Position numbers and translations under genes: made by a program. From the NCBI GenBank assembly GCA_016704325.1, contig JADJAG010000011.1:1-64000 (forward strand): a stretch of 64,000 nucleotides of DNA, in the 5' to 3' direction. How positions within the stretch are numbered: the stretch's first letter is position 1; every line of letters begins with the position of its first letter. A model generated the notes under the pieces. The model made no database searches. It had not been told where the DNA came from and worked only from the letters and a program-made list of their open reading frames with translations. Positions 1 to 10,090 of this stretch are shown in pieces. This stretch comes from Chitinophagaceae bacterium. Lineage in GTDB: Bacteria; Bacteroidota; Bacteroidia; Chitinophagales; UBA10324.

Positions 1-131
1 GATAACCACAGATTAAAACAGTGTTTATTCAAAGCACACTTATCAAGTGACCAAATAAAAATCCGTAAGAATCCGTTTGATCAGTGTTATCCGTGTTCTA
101 TTTCTTAAATCTTCATCTAATGAGTAGTTAC
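1..131. mobile_element. MITE-like family 3, right part (cut by window edge)
   Basis: The stretch contains ATCCGTGTTCTATTTCTTAA and ends in GAGTAGTTAC. This matches the right half of the complete copy at 12204-12414, which ends CTGAGTAGTTAC. Only the right end is in the window, so no target duplication can be tested. It lies just downstream of the serS remnant. Confidence 0.55.
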
Positions 132-165
132 GAATTTTTAAATCTTCTCCCAACCTGTATATGGA

Positions 166-1381
166 CTAATGCAGCCGGCATTTTATTCCATCTGCTGTCT
201 GATTGTTTTCTAATAACGTAGCAACAATCCGCGCAAGGCCAATGCACTGCCATTGACAAGTGCGCCAACTGAATTTACCGTCTTTGTCTTTTGAAGCGCA
301 GCTTCATGCGATTGATTGAAGGTTTTGAAATTCGAAACACTGCTTACTTCCAGCCATTTCTTCTGTGCGGCGCAATACACTTCAAAGTCGTAGGTAAGGC
401 GGAGCATGAAACTCATATCGCCACCGCACAATCTTGCATTGCGGTAGGGTAGTTCTACTTTTACTAAGCTTTCTACATGGCTGACCATTTATCCAGGGCA
501 GCATAAGAGGTGTCGGATGATTGAGACGAACGATTTCTCTTTATCAAACCAGAAACGGCGAATCCGCACATCTTTTCCAGCAAGAGCCGGCTTCTTACTG
601 GCGGAAGCATTGTGAATAGGTTGTCATCTTAATAGGTAATTGTTCTTCCTTCACCATCATATCGCGGTAGATGTTGGTTACCGGAACTTCAGCAGTGGGA
701 ATCAGGTAAAATCCATCTTCACTTGCGAAATACATCTGTCCGTCTTTATCGGGTACTGCCCGGTTGCAAACCCGGTTTCCCACGCATTGTGAAGGGGTGG
801 TTGATATTCTGTATAACCTGCGCTGATGGCATTGTCGAGAAAAAGAGATCAATGCCCGTTGCAACTTTGCCCCTTTTCCTTTATAAAACGGGAAGCCTGC
901 GCCGGTAACTTTATTTCCGGTTTCAAAATCGATGATATCATATTTGGCCGCTAAACTCCCAGTGTGCTGAGCGGATGGTACCGAACAGTGCCTCCTTCGT
1001 GAACCACCACATTATCTTCCGTGTTCTGCCTTCGGGCACCAATTCATTGGGAGGTTGGGGAAGCCTTACCAACAATTGTTGCAACGTTTCCTCCTGTATT
1101 TTCAAAGCTTCTTCCAGTTGCTTCGCTTCATCGCGGTAATTTTTTATGGACTGATTGCGTTTTTCTTCGGCATCCTCTTTTTCCTTGCGCGAACAATCGT
1201 CCTATTTCTTTGGAGAGAACGTTTGACTGGAGAAAGCAGCTGGATCCAGTTGTGCTCTGTGTTTGCTGACGACCGGCATCTGCCGCAATAATATTTTCGA
1301 TGATCTCTTTAGCATCGAAATGTTTTTTGCCAAACGTACAATAGCTTCGTCTTTATTGTTTCTGAGATATTGATGTGGCAT
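166..1381 (-). pseudogene. serS: Seryl-tRNA synthetase, multiply frameshifted
   Basis: Seryl-tRNA synthetase charges tRNA-Ser in the cytoplasm. Pieces of the protein appear in order on the minus strand. An N-terminal tRNA-binding arm start (RNNKDEAIVRLAKKHFDAKE) lies near 1260-1370. The class II core (FYLIPTAEVPVTNIYRDMMV) lies near 640-730. The C-terminal motif-3 region (NGSALAL then ARIVATLLENNQ) lies near 170-270 and ends at a stop at 166-168. The pieces fall in different frames; for example the run of A codons in LAKKH lacks one A. serS is essential and usually single-copy, so either this is error-rich sequence or another copy exists elsewhere. The start at 1381 is approximate. Confidence 0.85.
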
Positions 1382-1443
1382 GCATTGGAATTTTGGATGA
1401 AGATACTACTACGTCGGTTGCATGGGTAACATAAACATCAAGG

Positions 1444-1650
1444 GGGGTGAACGACAATTGGTAAAGTGGAAATGGCGAGACGCCGACCACGGGCAGCAAT
1501 TTTCTGTTGGTGGGTTGGTAAATGGTTAAAATTGTTAAATTGTTGCGGCGATGATCAATTGCCATTCTGTAATCAATACTTACTTTATCGCATAATACCT
1601 AATACCAATTCTCAACACCTAATAATCTATATTCAATTTGTCGTACACCC
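1444..1650. mobile_element. MITE-like family 1, copy A
   Basis: The left end is GGGGTGAACGACAATTGG and the right end CAATTTGTCGTACACCC. The interior shares TTAAATTGTTGCGGCGA, ATTCTGTAATCA and AATAATCTATATTC with copies at 17064, 22485 and 52746. CATCAAGG occurs on both sides (1436-1443 and 1651-1658). However, a second partial left end (GGTGAACGACAC, about 1658-1720) follows directly, so the apparent duplication could belong to two adjoining elements. It lies just upstream of serS. Confidence 0.6.
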
Positions 1651-1835
1651 CATCAAGGGGTGAACGACACTTGTGAAAGTGGTCAGCGAGATGCCGACCA
1701 CGGGCAGCAGCTTTCTAAGATTGAAAGTCCATGCTGGAGAGACCAACCAATGCTTTAGAAACTGAATGATTTGTCAAACACCCTAATGAGGTTTTAGAGG
1801 ACGATTTCACGTCTTATTTGGTATCTTTGATTAGT

Positions 1836-2151
1836 ATGAAAAAGAGTGACAAAGAGCTGCTGCGACCATTTTTCTGGGATACTGATATTGATAAAGTCAC
1901 CCTGGAAAAAGCAGGAAGTCAATTATTGAACGGGTACTTGAAGTACGGTCACATGAGCGATATCCGAAAAGAGCTGCTGGCGCATTATTCTGATGACGAC
2001 ATCATTGATATTGTGAAAAGATCGAGTAACCTTTGATCGCCGCACAGCTAATTATTGGGCACTTCGCTATCACATTCCAAAATCAGAAGTAAATGTTTCC
2101 AAAAGCCGTCTCAGATCGGCTACTTCGTATAGCCGGCTATTGATTTCATGA
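1836..2151 (+). pseudogene. DUF6922-like small protein, frameshifted
   Basis: The first 66 residues from ATG 1836 (MKKSDKELLRPFFWDTDIDK through DIVKRSSNL) stop at about 2035. The continuation RRTANYWALRYHIPKSEV is found one frame over, directly after the stop. Together they match the DUF6922 type of about 100 residues (FFWD motif, later TANYWAL/IPKxEV). Such proteins often precede nucleotidyltransferase or AbiEii-like toxin genes, but no such partner is seen here. Whether the frameshift is real or an indel error cannot be decided from sequence alone. Confidence 0.6.
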
Positions 2152-2394
2152 AATTCCAGGCATCACTTTTCCATCCATACTCACCAATTTATCGTCAAAT
2201 ACAGTTCCATCTCTCGAGTGCTGCAAACTCCTCGTGGTTTTTGGGTGACGAATGTTTTGAAAATACCTTCGTTTTAATGCTGAATCTTCGATAGCATTTT
2301 TATAAACAATCACACACTTCCGTTTCAACGTTGCAGCAGCTTCCAGTTCACCAGAAATTGCAAATTGATGGGGCATAAGGTTTTTCATTCCATT

Positions 2395-2910
2395 TGATTT
2401 TGAATCTCATACCATAAGCCCGGATGTTCCTCAAACTTCATTTCTCTTTTCACGAAGTGCAAAGTTTACTTCAGCACTTTATTTAGCGCTAAATATTTCC
2501 TTCCCATCACCCTTCCAATAATTCTTTTCAATCCCAACGTTTTGAAACCATATTGAATATAGGCTTCGCGGCTTCGCCGGTCATTTCCTTTCTAAAACTT
2601 ACGAAAGAAACGGTAACTTAAATCCACTTCACCGGTTTCACTTAAATTTCAGGCTTAAAATTTTAAGCCGCACCAGCCTGCGAATTCACCGGTCGATTCT
2701 TAGAATGACGGCCCATCGGCCTACGCATATTTTCTGCATTCGTCATACTGCACCAGGTTTCTTGCATCAGTTAGCGTGACAAATGTTTATCGCCTGTATC
2801 TCCGATCACTTCCGGATCGCAGTTATTCAGGTTCGAAGAAGTGCTGACGGTCATCCGGAGTCAATTCACGAAATGCTAAGCGGGAGTTTCAAAATCAAAT
2901 GGAAGATGTG
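2395..2910 (-). pseudogene. RimJ/RimL-type GNAT acetyltransferase remnant
   Basis: Reading the minus strand across several frames gives a GNAT order. It runs LTPDDxxxFFE, then DPEVIxxTGDK, an ARNLVQYDE helix, a GEVDLSYRFFRKxW strand, the acetyl-CoA region EAAxxxIQYGFKTLGLKRIIG, and the end KREMKFEEHPGLWYEI. No single frame carries it. The family acetylates amino groups of proteins or small molecules; the substrate is unknown. The lesions resemble those in the neighbouring housekeeping genes. Confidence 0.6.
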
Positions 2911-2941
2911 TATTTTATATGGGTTAGTTTTGATTGCAGTT

Positions 2942-3110
2942 ATTTAAAGCACAAATTGCATTTCTCAGCTTATAAAATACAAGCGCGAAGACGCCAGGAC
3001 GCAAAAACGTGTTATTGGCTGATCCTTTGTGATTTTCTTCTCACCGCGTCTCGCGCCAAAAAGCAAAAAGGCCAAGGTAAACGTTACAGCACAGCAAATG
3101 TCATACACCT
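2942..3110. mobile_element. MITE-like family 2, decayed copy
   Basis: The left end is ACAAATTGCATTTCTCAG and the right end AATGTCATACACCT. The interior (ACAAGCGCGAAGACGCC, GGATCCTTTGTGATTTTCTT-like, CGCCAAAAAGCAAAAAGGCC) matches the intact copy at 40349-40521 in reverse orientation. The ends have drifted and no target duplication is visible. Confidence 0.55.
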
Positions 3111-3140
3111 CAATTCCATAAGCGTCAACTTAAGAAAATA

Positions 3141-3411
3141 GGAACCAATATGGTGTTTACTTTTTAGAGGGTCTTATTTCAACCTTGGCCTTTATTTCCA
3201 ATTTACTTTGTTGTCTTGGGGGACTTTTTACTCGTTGCAGGATAAATGTGTTTTGTCTTCAATTACCCATTCAAATCTTCATCTTTTCAATTTACTGGCC
3301 TCAGCTACAGCTGCGGGGAAATTGATATAGGATTTTGTAGCGCTTCTCTGTCTACTCTTTGAATTTTTACTTTATAGCCCATTTGAGAATTATTTCGTAC
3401 AAAGATATTGC
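3141..3411. other. Spacer with no recognised gene
   Basis: This AT-rich spacer lies between a decayed family-2 element and the 34-bp palindrome. No reading frame or RNA gene was recognised in it. Confidence 0.4.
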
Positions 3412-3445
3412 ATTTAAATAATAGTATATATACTATTATTTAAAT
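3412..3445. promoter_or_regulatory. Perfect 34-bp palindrome upstream of IS4-type gene
   Basis: The arm ATTTAAATAATAGTATA (3412-3428) is followed directly by its exact reverse complement (3429-3445), with no spacer. It lies 22 bp before the ATG at 3468. It could be an operator, part of a transposon end, or a cruciform-forming site. It is entirely A/T apart from one G and one C, so selection is not proven. Confidence 0.5.
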
Positions 3446-3467
3446 TAATCCCGTACTTTCTGGCGCT

Positions 3468-4680
3468 ATGCGTAGAAACATCATTATCATTGACAATCTG
3501 GGATTCACTGAGCACTCTGTTAACAGTATGGCCATTGATACAGGGTTTATTAAACGATTCAGAAAACTCCAATGGGTTAGACTATCTGATCATAATTCTC
3601 TATAACGTGGCAAAGGATATTTTGGTTACAATACTATGGCCAGTACTTTTTAGACAAATACTGATAAGTCTGTTTTCAAGCTAAGCCTTGCATAAGGCTA
3701 TGAGTAAACCGGCTTTTGTAGTATTTATTGATCGGATTTCTAAGGAATTACTTCCAATCCCAACTTGGGATTGCAAAAAAAACTCAAATCAAAATTTAAA
3801 CGGATCATCATTCAGGATAGCACTATTAATCTCCCGCAGCGGCTTTTGAATATTATTCGGGAGTAAGAAATCAAACTACCCAAGTAGCTAATGCCAGAGT
3901 GCAATTAGCCATAGATATTGTGTCTGATGTTTTCAGTCTTTTTTTCAATAGACTCTTATTCTACAAATGATCTATCAGCAGCGCATCATTTACCTGTCAA
4001 AAAGGGATATCTTATTATCAGGACAGGGGTTATTACTGCTTGTCAGAAATGAAAAGAATTATAAAATGTGGAGCGATTTTATCTACCGGTATCATCATGG
4101 TTTTAAGTATTGTGGTACAACCACCGGGAAGGTTATTGATATATACAAACTGGTAAAGGGTAAAGAAAATCTAAGGTCAGAGTAAAGATTGGGTGCCGAT
4201 GGTCCCATTGTAACATTGTTAGCAGAAAATAAGCTGGAACAGATCGCAGATAAAAGAGGTGTCAATTAAAATCTGCCAAGGCAATACCCAGCAAACAAGT
4301 ACTACGACTCTGTCCTGGCCCATCTTCTTTACCTCCCTTGAAGATGAACAAATAACATTGAAGAAATCTTCTTTATATAGCCGAGATGGCGAATCGAGAT
4401 AATTTTAAAGCCATGAAAAGCCATCTGAACTTAGATAAACACATAATGTTCCCGATCATCAACTTAAATTTATTCTCATAGGTAAAATGATATTGCTCCT
4501 AATAATTACGCAAATTCATTTATGCGGAAAGTTGCCACAAAATTCAAGCGAACAGGGAAAATAATTAGCCTTATTAAACTTGTGAGGATTAAAAGATAAT
4601 GTTAATATGATCGCAGAGTTACTCGAAATTGTAAAGAAGAAAAATTTTGCAGTCTGCGGTGACATTACGAAAATCTAGAG
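3468..4680 (+). pseudogene. IS4-type DDE transposase remnant
   Basis: Fragments in shifting frames resemble IS4-family transposases. There is an N-terminal GFIKRFRKL, then RIIIQDSTxxLPQRLL around the first catalytic Asp (near 3800-3850), then QVANARVQLAIDIVSDVFSL. A beta-strand KKGYLIIRT follows (near 3990-4020). The end carries an RWRIEII-like element and AMKSHLNLDKHIMFP near 4390-4450, as in the YREK/W-x-IE region. Frameshifts and stops separate every block, so it is inactive as given. No flanking inverted repeats were recognised. Confidence 0.5.
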
Positions 4681-4784
4681 CAAAATATTGCTCCTATGCG
4701 AGCTGAGAAGTGACAGAACCAAACTATGAACAACAATTGAAAAACACTCTCTCGGTGACGCTTAACCCCTTACCACCGCACTCC

Positions 4785-4950
4785 AACAGAAGGATTGCAT
4801 TTCCAGCGATAAAATAATACAAGCGCGAAGACGCCCAAAAACGTAGCATATTGATCCTTTGTGATTTTCTTCGCGACTTCGCGTCTTGGCGCTAAAAAGC
4901 AAGGCGCTAAGGTAAACGCTACAGCATTAAGTGCAATTTGTCATATACCC
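4785..4950. mobile_element. MITE-like family 2, partial copy
   Basis: The right end AGTGCAATTTGTCATATACCC (4931-4950) and the interior (ATACAAGCGCGAAGACGCC, CTTCGCGACTTCGCGTCTTG, GCATTAAGTGCAATTTG) match the copy at 40349-40521 in reverse orientation. The outer left end is lost beyond ATTGCATTTCCAGCG. The region 4450-4780 before it holds only the tail of the IS4 remnant. Confidence 0.6.
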
Positions 4951-5014
4951 GTTAATTGTTTTTCGATGTTTTATTTAACAGAAATTAGCCATGCCGGTGC
5001 GATTTAAACCGGTT

Positions 5015-5406
5015 TTATCTCTTCCACAATTCCATCAATACACCATGTGTATTCTTTGGGTGAACAAAGCAGACCATTTTATTATCAGCACCTTTTTGGG
5101 TTCTCGTTTAACAGCACAAATCCTTCTGCCTTCAACCGCTGCATTTCAATCCTGATATTTTCGACGGCATAGGCTATATCGTGCGGATCCCTTCTCCCTT
5201 TCTTTTCTATGAATTTAGCAATAACGCCGGCAGGGTCGGTGGACGCCAACAATTCAATTTATTCGTTCCAACCCGAAAAATGACGTGGTAGCTTTTTCGC
5301 TGGCAACCTCTTCGGTTTTGTGTGTGGAACCCCGTAATTTGCTGTAGGTTTCATTGGCTGTAGCCAGGTCTTTGACGGCAATGCCGATATGCTCTATTTT
5401 TTCCAT
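5015..5406 (-). pseudogene. mce: Methylmalonyl-CoA epimerase, frameshifted
   Basis: The enzyme interconverts (R)- and (S)-methylmalonyl-CoA in propionate metabolism. From ATG at 5406 the frame reads MEKIEHIGIAVKDLATANETYSKL, the glyoxalase-fold start with its metal-binding His. Later blocks in other frames read EEVASEKATTSFF, DPAGVIAKFIEK, RRDPHDIAYAVENIRIEMQRL and HPKNTHGVLMELWKR before the stop at 5015-5017. Total length fits the usual 130-135 residues. The metal and catalytic residues (H of EHIGI, H of PHDIAYAVE, E of MELW) are all present, which argues for indel errors rather than old decay. Confidence 0.8.
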
Positions 5407-5488
5407 GATAAAGAGGTGGTTACTGCAACTTTGACCTAATTTCGCGTTTAGATTAATTCTAAATAGTAAGTCTTTCGGGACAAAATCC

Positions 5489-6705
5489 ATGATAAACTAC
5501 CGATTTACCTCGATAATAGTGCCACTACACCCTCGCGACCCTCGTGTGGTTGAGCCATGTTACCTTATTTCACGGAGAAATTTGGCAATGCAGCCAGCCG
5601 CAGTCATCCATTTGGTTGGGTAGCCGAAGAGGCAGTGGATTATGCCCGCGAACAGGTAGCCAAACTGATTGGCGCTGATCCTAAGAAATCATTTTCACCT
5701 GGAGCTACAGAATCAATAACCTGGCATTGAAAGGTGTATTTGAGATGCATGCTTCCAAGGGTAATCATATCATAACTGTAACTACGGAGCATAAAGCCGT
5801 CCTCGACACCTGCAAGCACATTGAGAAAATAGGTGGACAGATCACATATATCCCGGTAGACAGTAAAGGGGAAATTAACCTCGCGGAGCTTGGAAGCAGC
5901 CATTACCGACAAGACCATCTGATTTCTGTGATGTATGCCAATAATGAGATTGGCGTGATGCATCCGGTGAAAGAAATAGCAGCCATCGCTACAGAAAACA
6001 TGGTGTGCTTTTTCACCCAGATGCAACACAGGCTGCAGGAAAAGTTCCGTTGATGTAATGGCAGACGGGATTCACTGATGTCGTTTACAGCACATAAAAT
6101 GTATGGCTTCCAAAGGAATAGGTGCATTGTATGTACGCAGAAAAAATCCAAGGGTAAAAGTAACTGCACAGACGGATGGCGGAGGCCATGAAAAAGGCAT
6201 GCGTTCCGGTACGATGAATGTACCCGGCATTGTCAGCTTTGGTGCTGCCTGTGATTTATGCATGAAGGAGATGGCAGCAGAAGGGTGTAAGACTTGCAAT
6301 ATGGCGTGATAAACTGGAATCAGCATTATTGCAACTGGAAGAATCGTATGTTAATGGAAATCGGCACACCGGCTTCCGCATAGTGCAAATTTTCATTTAA
6401 ATATGTAGAAGGAGAAGACTGATGATGATGGCCTTTAATAAAGACATCGCAGTTTCATCCGGAAGTGCCTGTACCTCTGCTTCGCTGGAACCTTCTTATG
6501 TTTTGAAAGCATTGGGCCTGGGAGATGACCTGGCACATTCTTCAATACTACTTTTCCATGGGCAGGTTTACTACGGAAGATCAGATCGATTACACCATTA
6601 AGCGTTTGACAGATGCGGTAAACAGGCTCACAGGAATTAAGTCCGCTGTGGGAAATGTTTAAGGAAGGCATTGATGTAAATAAGATTGAGTGGGCGGCAC
6701 ATTAA
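5489..6705 (+). pseudogene. iscS: Cysteine desulfurase IscS, frameshifted
   Basis: This PLP enzyme takes sulfur from cysteine for Fe-S cluster assembly. Blocks in order are YLDNSATTP near 5500-5525, the long frame from about 5715 (LKGVFEMHASKGNHIITVTTEHKAVLDT), ISVMYANNEIG, HPDATQAAGK, SFTAHKMYG (PLP Lys), GALYVRRKNPRVKV, GMRSGTMNVPGIV, and the catalytic-loop SSGSACTSASLEPSYVLKALG. The end reads KEGIDVNKIEWAAH before the stop at 6703-6705. All catalytic motifs survive while at least six frame changes occur. It is followed at 86 bp by iscU and then iscA, a normal isc order. Confidence 0.85.
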
Positions 6706-6791
6706 CATGGTTGGGATTAAATGCCCTTTGTCAGGGTACGATTTTTGAATAGATAAAATAACACTTCACCTATTACTAATAACTGAATCTC

Positions 6792-7186
6792 ATGGCTTAC
6801 TCTGAAAAAGTGCTGGAACATTATGAGCATCCCAAGAATGTGGGAACCCTCGATAAAAGCAAAACGAATGTAGGAACCGGCCTGGTGGGTGCACCGGAAT
6901 GTGGTGATGTGATGCGGTTGCAGATTGAAGTAGACCCTGCAACGCAAACCATTATCGATGCAAAGTTCAAGACGTTTGGATGTGGTTCTGCCATTGCCTC
7001 TGCATCGCTCGCTACTGAATGGCTGAAAGGAAGATCGCTGGATGATGCAGCCACGCTCGACAATATGGATATTGTAGAAGAACCGAGCTGCCTCCTGTAA
7101 AAATTCACTGTTCAGTATTGGCAGAAGATGCAGTGAAGCTGCTATTAATGATTATAGGGGTGGAAGAATGGGATGGAGCCGATTAA
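6792..7186 (+). pseudogene. iscU: Fe-S scaffold IscU, frameshifted near the C-terminus
   Basis: IscU is the scaffold on which IscS-derived sulfur and iron form a [2Fe-2S] cluster. The open frame from 6792 gives 102 residues, including the first two cluster Cys motifs (GAPECGDVMRLQ and TFGCGSAIASAS). The third, PVKIHCSVLAEDAV, lies in another frame after about 7085. The real product would be about 125-130 residues. The gene lies between iscS and iscA; the break is a single-base indel near GAGCTGCCTCC. Confidence 0.85.
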
Positions 7187-7222
7187 GTTGAAAGAAAGCG
7201 TTGTGCATTAATTGAAAAGGAC

Positions 7223-7284
7223 TTAAGACGTAAGACTTAAGACAGGAATCATTACAGTCTTACATCTTAAGTCTTACGTCTTAA
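7223..7284. repeat. Long inverted repeat between iscU and iscA
   Basis: The arm TTAAGACGTAAGACTTAAGA (7223-7242) has an exact reverse complement at 7265-7284, with a 22-bp loop. Related AAGACGTAAGA strings lie after nrdJ at 59870-59930, so this is a dispersed repeat and not an isc-specific signal. It could form a hairpin in the isc transcript. Confidence 0.7.
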
Positions 7285-7294
7285 ATCTTTAACC

Positions 7295-7624
7295 ATGATT
7301 ACCGTAAGCGATAAAGCAAAAACAAAAAGTAGAAGCACTGACCCATGAGGCAGGGCTTGAAAAAGGATTATTTATCCAAGTTTCTACTTGGTAGGTGGTG
7401 GTTGTTCGGGTCTTTCTTACAAGATGGACTTTGACAATGAGTCGAAGAAAGACGACCAGGTATTTGAGGATAAAGGGTTGAAGCTGGTATGCGACCTGAA
7501 GAGTTTTCTATACCTCTGCGGAACGGAACTTGATTTCTCCGATGGATTAAATGGCAAAGGCTTTCACTTTGTAAATCCGAATGCGACAAGGACTTGTGGG
7601 TGTGGGGAGAGTTTTGCGGTGTAA
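7295..7624 (+). pseudogene. iscA: IscA/HesB-type Fe-S carrier, frameshifted
   Basis: IscA-type proteins carry Fe-S clusters or iron to target proteins. The start MITVSDKAKTK (ATG 7295) is in one frame. EALTHEAGLEKGLFIQVS and LVGGGCSGLSYKMDFD follow in others, with the C-terminal TCGCGESFAV before the stop at 7624. The three conserved cysteines (GGCSGLSY and CGCG) are present. It is the last gene of the iscSUA group. The first break lies in an A-rich run near 7325. Confidence 0.8.
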
Positions 7625-7769
7625 GCGGATATGGAACAATGAAAGTTTGTTCCCTTATGAAGCATTTTTTATTTTATTTTATAGAGAAGAGTTAGCTCCT
7701 ATAGAGTTTAGAAATGTATTCAAACTGAATATTTTTTATTGAAAAGACTCTGCTCTTTCCATTATTAAG

Positions 7770-9075
7770 TCAACTTTCCTTTAGCAGTTCATCAAACTCT
7801 GGTGATCTGGTATAAGCTGTAGATTTTTTGTTAAGTGAAACCGGAGACAGAAATCCCATTGTCAATAAACCTGCTAAGTCATTCCTGGCACTTTGTTCTG
7901 AAACAGCGAGTCGTGTTTGAACTTCTCTTACTGTAAGCATGCTACCCGGTTCTTCGTAAAACCATTTTATTATTTCCGCCTGTCGGTTATTGAAGTTCTT
8001 AATTTTCAGGAACTCCGCAATCGACTTTTTTTCCTCTGATTTTCTCTTCAGGTATTCCTGTAAACTCTCAAAAGCAAGTGCCATGATGTGAAGTTGGTAG
8101 TGGATAAAATAACCGACGTCCATTTCATCGTGTTCTGTATAGAGATAAGCATTTGCATACTGAACTTTTGATTTCAGTATCATTCTTGATATGGATAAGT
8201 ACTCGGTAAGCCAATAGCTTTTCTTCAGGAGATACCAATAAAATAATGCGCGGGCCGTGCGTCCATTTCCGTCAACAAAAAAGGATGAATAAACCCAATC
8301 ATAAGTGGACAATGCATGCTTTACGATTGGATGAATGTGCAGTGCCGTATCCTCATCATTAAAAAGTGAATCAGTTGACTCATCATGGGTTCAACGGCAG
8401 ACACGTCGGGTGGATAAAAACAATTTCATTGTCTGTTGAATCAACTACACTCACCTCATTTGATTTTCTGAATACACCTTCCTCATTTTTATCATCAAGC
8501 GTATTTGCAGTTATCAGGCTATGAATTTCCAAAATTGCTGCCCTGCTGACAGGTTGATTTTGATCTCAGAAATGCGTTGAATTGTTTTGTAGTTGTTAAT
8601 AATCATCTGCTGGCTCTTACTTTTCGGAGCAAGTCGCTTGCGCAGCATTTCTTTGCTTCTTTTCTTGTTGTTACAGCACCTTCAATCTGGCTTGAAGCAA
8701 TTGCTTCTTCCATGAGTGAGTTGATGAGATACTTGCTTTTTTCATTACCAGGAATCATAGCGCTTGATTGCAGGCTTCCTCCAATCGTCAAGTCAAATTC
8801 GTGAAGCAGTCGTTGCATTTTATTGGTGAGCATCCAGTGCAACCGGTACTTGCTAAATGAAATGCTATAGGAGATAAACTTCTCTCTAACTTGATGGCAG
8901 CCCATATATCAACAGCTTTAACTTCATCAGGTAAGCTCAAATACTTTACCTTATCCCAGTAATAGTAGTTTTCAATGGCTTCAAAGATGATTTTCCCGGT
9001 TTCTTCATTTACAAGGAGTTCGATCTTTTTGCTTTGATCAAGGGTTGATTCAGCCGGTTTTTCAAGTTCCTTCAT
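7770..9075 (-). pseudogene. Fic-family AMP-transferase with C-terminal winged helix, frameshifted
   Basis: Fic enzymes transfer AMP to target proteins. The N-terminal part starts MKELEKPAESTL at 9075. The inhibitory-helix motif SSQIEGA, of type (S/T)xxxE(G/N), lies near 8690-8710 and marks a class II, self-inhibited Fic protein. The catalytic HPF-x-DGNGR-TAR lies near 8255-8275 but is split by a frame change: the run after CATCC has six T where four would give HPFVDGNGR. The C-terminal residues QAEIIKWFYEEPGSMLTVREVQTRLAVSEQSARNDL look like a winged helix. The full protein would be about 430 residues. The palindromes at 9084-9158 may be its operator. Confidence 0.75.
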
Positions 9076-9083
9076 TGTCTAAA

Positions 9084-9158
9084 ATTCCACATTTTGGGCT
9101 AAATTATGGAATATTGTGGAATAATTTAAATTCCACAATTTGGGCTAAATTGTGGAAT
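9084..9158. promoter_or_regulatory. Twin palindromes upstream of fic, candidate operator
   Basis: Two 29-bp palindromic units lie at 9084-9112 and 9130-9158. Each has the form ATTCCACA-ATTT-GGGC-TAAAT-TGTGGAAT, and the second is almost perfect. Half sites (TTGTGGAAT, GTGTGGAAT) lie between and after them. They sit 9-83 bp before the fic start. The Fic protein carries its own winged helix, so autoregulation is possible. Confidence 0.55.
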
Positions 9159-9200
9159 CGTGTGGAATATGGTCAAATATTAAAATGTAATCAGCGGGGG

Positions 9201-10090
9201 TTACTTCTTAATTCGGAATTTATCACCCGGAAGATAAATCGAAACATCCAATCCACTTGCACCAATAAGCCGATCTTTTCCTTTTTAATACGATCAGGAG
9301 TTGCTATAGTAACCACCTGGCTTTCGCCGGCAACCGTTGCGGAATCACCGTGAATGATAAGAGCAGTGGTTTCATCAATACCGATACATAGATAGTTGGG
9401 ATGTTCAATGACTGCAGACAACAGGCGATTGTAACGGCTGCGTGCAATGAAATGCATATCCACAATTACAGAATCGAGCAGACCCAATCCTTCTTTTAAT
9501 TCGAGGTTTTCACTTCTGAGAACGGGAAAGGTAGATTGGTAAGCGGTATCGAGTAACTGGTTTCCGGTAATCATCAACTCACTCATGATGGCTGCACCGG
9601 CGCTGGTACCACCAATGGTTGCTCCATTATGATATGCTTCCTGAATCATTTTCTTTACTGTACTTCCTTCAATCAATTGCATCATTCTCGATTGGTCACC
9701 ACCTCCGATAAAAATAATTTTTGCTTTGCGGAGTGAATCAAGTTTTGCCACATCATGAATTGCTGATGAATCAAACCTCACACAGGCCTGCCCCGTCATT
9801 TGCTGCAGTTGATCGTTGATCCAGTGATAGGCGCTGTCGTAGGTGCTGGACAAGGGTATGGCTACCATGATGTCACCCTTTTTCCATCCTGAAACCTGTA
9901 TCATCTGCTGCATCAGGGAATCGTCGCGATCGCCGCCGCCGATGATAAACAAAGTACCTATAGACGCTGGAATTTTTTCAACCTGTTCGCCTGCTGTATT
10001 ATTTTTTTCCCGGCAGGAAAAAAGGAGACTAAGGAGCAGGCAAAAGCACCAGGGTGCAATTGATTTGTAAGCAGACTTGAAATGCATCAT
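9201..10090 (-). CDS. Cyanophycinase-like S51 peptidase, lipoprotein (C-terminal frameshift)
   Basis: Cyanophycinases are serine peptidases that cut beta-aspartyl peptides such as cyanophycin. The start at 10090 (MMHFKSAYKS) overlaps the stop of the S9 peptidase gene by 4 bp (ATGA). A signal peptide ends in the lipobox LLFSC, predicting a lipoprotein. The S51 features are GTLFIIGGGDRDD, IIFIGGGDQSRMM, the nucleophile elbow GGTSAGAAIMSE and a conserved DMHFIARSRYNRL. Near 9272 one base is missing: the frame should continue LIGASGLDVSIYLPGDKFRIKK to the stop at 9201. The predicted product has about 295 residues. Confidence 0.8.

Noticed and set aside
1436..1658. CATCAAGG as a clean target duplication for family-1 copy A
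   Set aside because: A second partial left end of the same family follows immediately, so the octamer may belong to the junction of two elements; it is not used as main evidence.
2146..2388. 80-codon minus-strand open frame
   Set aside because: It lies between two frameshifted genes, has no recognisable domain and overlaps the end of the DUF6922 remnant.
3490..3684. 64-codon open frame with hydrophobic stretches
   Set aside because: It is one frame of the broken IS4-type transposase, not a separate membrane protein.
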